Source: Silene noctiflora (Eukaryota; Streptophyta; Magnoliopsida; Caryophyllales; Caryophyllaceae). From it: 21,953 nt of DNA. Both the position numbers and the translations under genes were made by a program. The notes below the pieces were generated by a model. That model was not told the origin of the DNA. It searched no databases and worked only from the letters and a program-made list of their open reading frames with translations. The DNA lies in assembly GCA_009801015.1 (NCBI GenBank), contig VHZZ01001427.1, forward strand, positions 111,858 to 133,810. Direction: 5' to 3'. Shown here piece by piece: positions 18,727 to 21,953 of the stretch (positions within the stretch are counted from its first letter, which is position 1; each line of letters begins with the position of its first letter).

Positions 18727-19402
18727 TGTTAAGGCCTGGATTCTCCCAGATATTGCAGGGTAACTTTTTACCCTGACCTGACTATCAGGGCACAAGAACG
18801 TTAGGATAGATCAAGATTGGCACCAGGCAAGGAGAGCAAATTGGTCAAATATAAAGTCAATATTTGACCGGATCAAAGATAATTACATAAGGATATTTCA
18901 GCATTATTACATCAATTAAGAGAGAATTTATGGAGAAGATTATGTCATAAAGAATCAGCAATAATTTGGGTAATTAAGCACATTAACGGAGTGATTAATG
19001 GTGTCATAAAGAGAGGATATTGCACCATAATGAGGGAGATTATCGTTCAAGCCAAGCTTTATAAGGAAGCTGCCAAGATCATTTTTACACATGCTGCAAC
19101 ATACCCATATATAATTCAAGGTACGTTACGAATATACTTAGATAAAATATACAACATTGTACTTATTATACTAAAATCCTCAAAATACATAGTGAAATCC
19201 TCTTCTGGATTGATGCCCGTGTTTTTTTCCCATTTTAGGGTTCTCCACGTACAAAATTGTTTGTCTTGTTATTTTCCTTATTCGCTTTACATTTCGTATT
19301 TCTTAGCCTGCCCTGCATTCAGTTCATATTATTAGAGCTAGTTGACCATGCCTAGACATTACCCTGACCTGATTTAGCTTTGCGCAAAAACCATACAAAA
19401 CA
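18727..19402 (+). mobile_element. 5' LTR of a Tat/Retand-like Ty3/gypsy element (676 bp)
   Basis: It starts TGTTAAGGCC and ends CATACAAAACA, giving TGTT/AACA inverted termini, and is followed at once by a primer-binding-like sequence and gag. The direct repeat TTACCCTGACCTGA occurs near both ends (18768-18781 and 19359-19372). Near the start CAGGGTAA/TTACCCTG (18756-18775) is a perfect 8-bp inverted repeat with a 4-base loop. A TATA box lies at 19108-19114. The 3' LTR is beyond the window, so the boundaries rest on termini and context. Confidence 0.65.
19108..19114 (+). promoter_or_regulatory. LTR TATA box
   Basis: TATATAA about 290 bases before the LTR end, at a position suitable for the U3/R boundary. 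No palindrome array lies directly upstream, unlike the other three LTRs. Confidence 0.45.
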
Positions 19403-19421
19403 ATTAGCGCCCACCGTTGGG
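19403..19421 (+). other. Primer-binding site
   Basis: GCGCCCACCGTTGGGC follows the LTR end within a few bases. It resembles the GGCGCCCACCGTGGGGC-type site frequent in Tat-lineage elements. Confidence 0.6.
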
Positions 19422-19481
19422 CATCTAGCTCATTAAAATCTTTTTCCCCCTATTCACAAAAAATACCAAAAACCAACAAAA

Positions 19482-20499
19482 ATGGCACAACCTACCGTTG
19501 AAGAGCAATTGAATGCTGCCTTGCATCAAATTGTAGAATTGGAAGGCTTGAAAGATAAGGTGGCTCAGACTGAGGCTGAGATCCTGCAATTAAAGGAATC
19601 TGAGTCAGCTTTGAAACAAAAGTTGGAAAAAGTTTAGGGAACAAGTTCCAGGATCCAGCCAGGAACCCCATTTTCCTCAATCATCAAGCAAATTGACTTC
19701 TCAAATTTTGGGAGTCCAAGTGGTGCTAAAAACGTCATCCACCCTGAAGATGATGATGTTCCTAAAGATGATGAGGAGAAGCCCAATGAATCAGCAGCAA
19801 CCATCATGATGGCAATAATCCAAGAAATCAAGAAACTTAATAAAAATTTCGAAAAAAATACCAAGAGTACCTATTAGTTTAGAGGAAGCCGCCCCAGATA
19901 GTTATGTTGATTCACCTTTTATAGATGAAATAGCCAAGGTGAATCTCCTAAAGAAATTTGTGGTTCCATCCATGAAAATCTATGATGGAACTTCAGATCC
20001 TCAAAATCATGTAGCCCTCTATAAGCAAAAAATGGTGGATGCATCTGTTCCCAACGAGTTCTGGCAAGTCTGCATGTGTAAGGGATTTGGAACAACCCTG
20101 ACCGACCCAGCACTGCAGTGGTATATCAATCTGCCAACTGGAAGTATAAAGTCCTTTGCTGACCTAATCAACATCTTCAACCAGCAGTTTGCACCAGCAA
20201 AGAATTTGAGAAGCGGTCCAGTGATATCTATAGGATTACTCAGAAGTCAGGCGAGACTCTCAAGGTATTCCTTGCCAGGTTCAACAAGGAGAAGGTGCAT
20301 ATTCCCAGGTGTGACGTTGAAACAGCAGTGGAGGCATTTAGGCAGGGACTACTACTGAATAGTGATCTCTATATTGAACTTACTAAGTATCCCTGTCATA
20401 CCTTCGAAGATGTCCAGGCCAAGACCCTTGCTTACATATGCCTAGAGGAAGACAAAAGCTACAAAGTTGGAGCGCCTTGCAGTTCCAAAGAGTACTAGA
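19482..20499 (+). pseudogene. Tat/Retand-type gag, decayed
   Basis: It starts MAQPTVEEQLNAALHQIVEL with a coiled-coil-like N-terminus. TAG stops the frame at 19635-19637, after which the same frame continues to about 19875. The core is then in the +1 frame (VPSMKIYDGTSDPQNHVALY, MCKGFGTTLTDPALQWYINL, KSFADLINIFNQQFA). Near 20215 it returns to the first frame (LKVFLARFNKEKV, VEAFRQGLLLNSDLY, ELTKYPCHTFEDVQAKTLAY). This order matches the retrotransposon gag domain of the Tat lineage. At least one stop and two frameshifts make it non-functional. The product would be the capsid protein of the element. Confidence 0.8.
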
Positions 20500-20930
20500 A
20501 GCCAAACATGAAGAGCGGTAGTGGGGGAACCAGCTACAAATAAGCCCTATATTCCAAACCTGATCGTTCAGAAGTCAACCTGACATATGAACAACAAGGT
20601 AAAGTTAAAGTTCACCCACCTATTTAGGAACATAACTTCAATGTTGATATTGCAGGTTTAATCCAGTGACTTGACAACATGGGATCAGCAGTCTGATGGC
20701 CCAGGAAGTCAGAAAATCCCAATTTAAGGAAGGACTATACCAAATAGTGCGAGTTTCAAATAGATATATGGTATAAATGGAGGATTGCTTCACCCTAAAA
20801 AAGGAAATAGCCTACCTATTGAAGGCTGGATATTTAAAGGACCTAATAAAAAAACAGAGGTAGAAATGAAGACTAGAGTAAAAGAGGCCAAGAGCAGAAG
20901 CAGGAACGCAATCTTCCTTTGCCACCCACA
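20500..20930 (+). pseudogene. Gag C-terminal linker remnant
   Basis: Heavily decayed. Recognisable pieces are NPNLRKDYTK, then TAG, then CEFQID, and in another frame EDCFTLKKEIAYLLKAGYLK. Together they are the Cys/His segment found between gag and protease in Tat-type elements. The TAG before CEF probably replaced a Trp codon. Several frame changes are needed to read it. Confidence 0.55.
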
Positions 20931-21545
20931 CTTTATGAGGTAAAATTCAAAAACGGCAGATCATAAATTTGTGGCCTGACCATTTCAGCAGCAAAGAAGA
21001 TAGCCAGGGCTCCTCAGATGAAGTCACCTTGCAAACTAGAAAAAATACCACCTATCACTTTTGGTGATTGTGACCTGGCAAGGATCCATGACCTTCATCA
21101 CGATGGCCTGGTGATTTCCATGTAAATTGGAACTACCACTATGAGAAGAATTCTGGTAGACGGAGGCAACTTGGTGAACCTGATCATGCTCGACGTGCTT
21201 AAAGCCATGAGAATCAGTGAACATCAAATTACCAAGAAGTCTAGTGTCTTGGTAGGGTTCAGTGGAGAAACAAGGATCACATTGTGGGAAATTTACCTCC
21301 CCACATATGCTGAGGGTGTTGCATCCTTTGAAAGATTTAGAGTCTTGGATTGCATATTATCATATAATGCAATCCTAGGCAGACCCTGGATCCACAATGT
21401 CAAAGTCGTATCAACAACCTATCATCAGTGCATCAAGATACCAACAGATTGGGGGATAACAACTATCAAAGGCGGGCACAAGAAAGTCCAGGAATGCTAC
21501 ACTGAGGCCTTAAAACCTTCCAAGGTAGGTATGTCCCTTGTATAA
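20931..21545 (+). pseudogene. Tat/Retand-type aspartic protease
   Basis: One frame, the same phase as the gag start, reads PPITFGDCDLARIHDLHHDG, then MRRILVDGGN with the active-site Asp at 21159-21161, SVLVGFSGETRITLWEIYLP and the flap-side ILGRPWIHNVKVVSTTYHQC. The active site is Asp-Gly-Gly instead of Asp-Ser/Thr-Gly, which to my knowledge also occurs in this clade. Stops interrupt it at 20964-20966 and 21123-21125, and TAA 21543-21545 separates it from reverse transcriptase. It would process the gag-pol polyprotein. Confidence 0.7.
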
Positions 21546-21590
21546 CAATTACCATACCCTGCCAGAAGTACTTATGTAGTACCGTCAAGT

Positions 21591-21953
21591 ATGGAAACGA
21601 ATCAGGTAATTCTCGACCCTAAGTATCCTGACAGGTACATCTTAGTTGGGTCTGACGCCCCAGATTCTGTCAGGCCTGAACTAGTAAAATTTCTTAAAAA
21701 TAAATCTTCTTGGTTTTCTTGGTCACATTTTGATATGAATGGAATTAGTGCTGATGTAATTACCCATAAACTTAATATTGACCCATCTTTTAAGCCTGTG
21801 CAGCAAAAAAGGAGATAATTTGCACAAAAAGGAAATGCAAAAATTAATGAAGAAGTGGAAAAACTCCTAGATAAGGGTATGATCAGGGAAGTAACGTACC
21901 CTGAATGGTTAGCTATGTTGGGATTCATTAATCTCAAAAGTATGTATATTTCC
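21591..21953 (+). pseudogene. Start of reverse transcriptase region, cut by the window end
   Basis: The frame continues in the protease phase: YPDRYILVGSDAPDSVRPEL, SSWFSWSHFDMNGISADVI, HKLNIDPSFKPVQQKRR, then TAA 21816-21818, then NEEVEKLLDKGMIREVTYPE. This is the conserved stretch leading into the reverse transcriptase of Ty3/gypsy elements. After PEWLA the usual valine-rich strand is not recognisable, so decay or another junction may begin near 21910. The catalytic motif lies beyond the window. Confidence 0.7.

Noticed and set aside
19492-20113. Minus-strand frames opposite the Tat/Retand gag
   Set aside because: The plus strand holds the recognisable gag domain, and the minus frames show no similarity or continuity.

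Overview
The window is plant nuclear DNA made almost entirely of nested LTR retrotransposons and broken, transposon-associated host-type genes. The evidence is Ty3/gypsy gag and protease sequences of the Athila and Tat/Retand types, plant mobile domain (PMD) proteins with GT-AG introns, and very AT-rich noncoding DNA. The mix of families looks like a eudicot, possibly Caryophyllales, but that last step is an impression and is not proven by the sequence. No intact protein-coding gene, tRNA, rRNA or CRISPR array was found.

Layout, left to right. Positions 1-289 are an LTR fragment inserted into the LTR start (290-345) of a minus-strand gypsy element. That element runs from an LTR start at 2255 down to a polypurine tract at about 346-360 and has lost all its coding sequence. 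Its U3 holds 14 copies of an imperfect palindrome. It is inserted in a minus-strand Ulp1-type (C48) protease relic (3153-2256) directly after the catalytic-His exon. Next come the 3' noncoding region (about 3160-4929) and 3' LTR (4930-6464) of a plus-strand Athila-like element. This abuts a 5'-truncated PMD gene relic with six exon segments (6465-8061). After about 900 bases without a gene, a second PMD gene relic begins at 8973.

The second PMD gene is cut by a complete Athila-like element on the minus strand (10179-18211). Its LTRs are 1639 and 1617 bp, its target-site duplication is a perfect AGTAG, and its primer-binding site and polypurine region are recognisable. It carries only gag plus protease in a single 855-codon frame with seven internal stop codons. 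I see no reverse transcriptase, RNase H or integrase in it, so it was probably mobilised in trans. The PMD reading frame resumes right after the duplication and ends at 18461. From 18727 to the window end lies the 5' part of a plus-strand Tat/Retand-like element: LTR, primer-binding site, decayed gag, protease and the start of reverse transcriptase.

The observation most worth following is shared by three LTR families here. Each carries short near-palindromes of the form (5-mer ending in CG)-2 nt-(complementary 5-mer) at a spacing of about 20-21 bp, on the upstream side of the LTR TATA box. The cores are ACTCG-NN-CGAGT in two families and CCCCG-AT-CGGGG in the third. This looks like a recurrent promoter architecture, although no function can be proven from the sequence.
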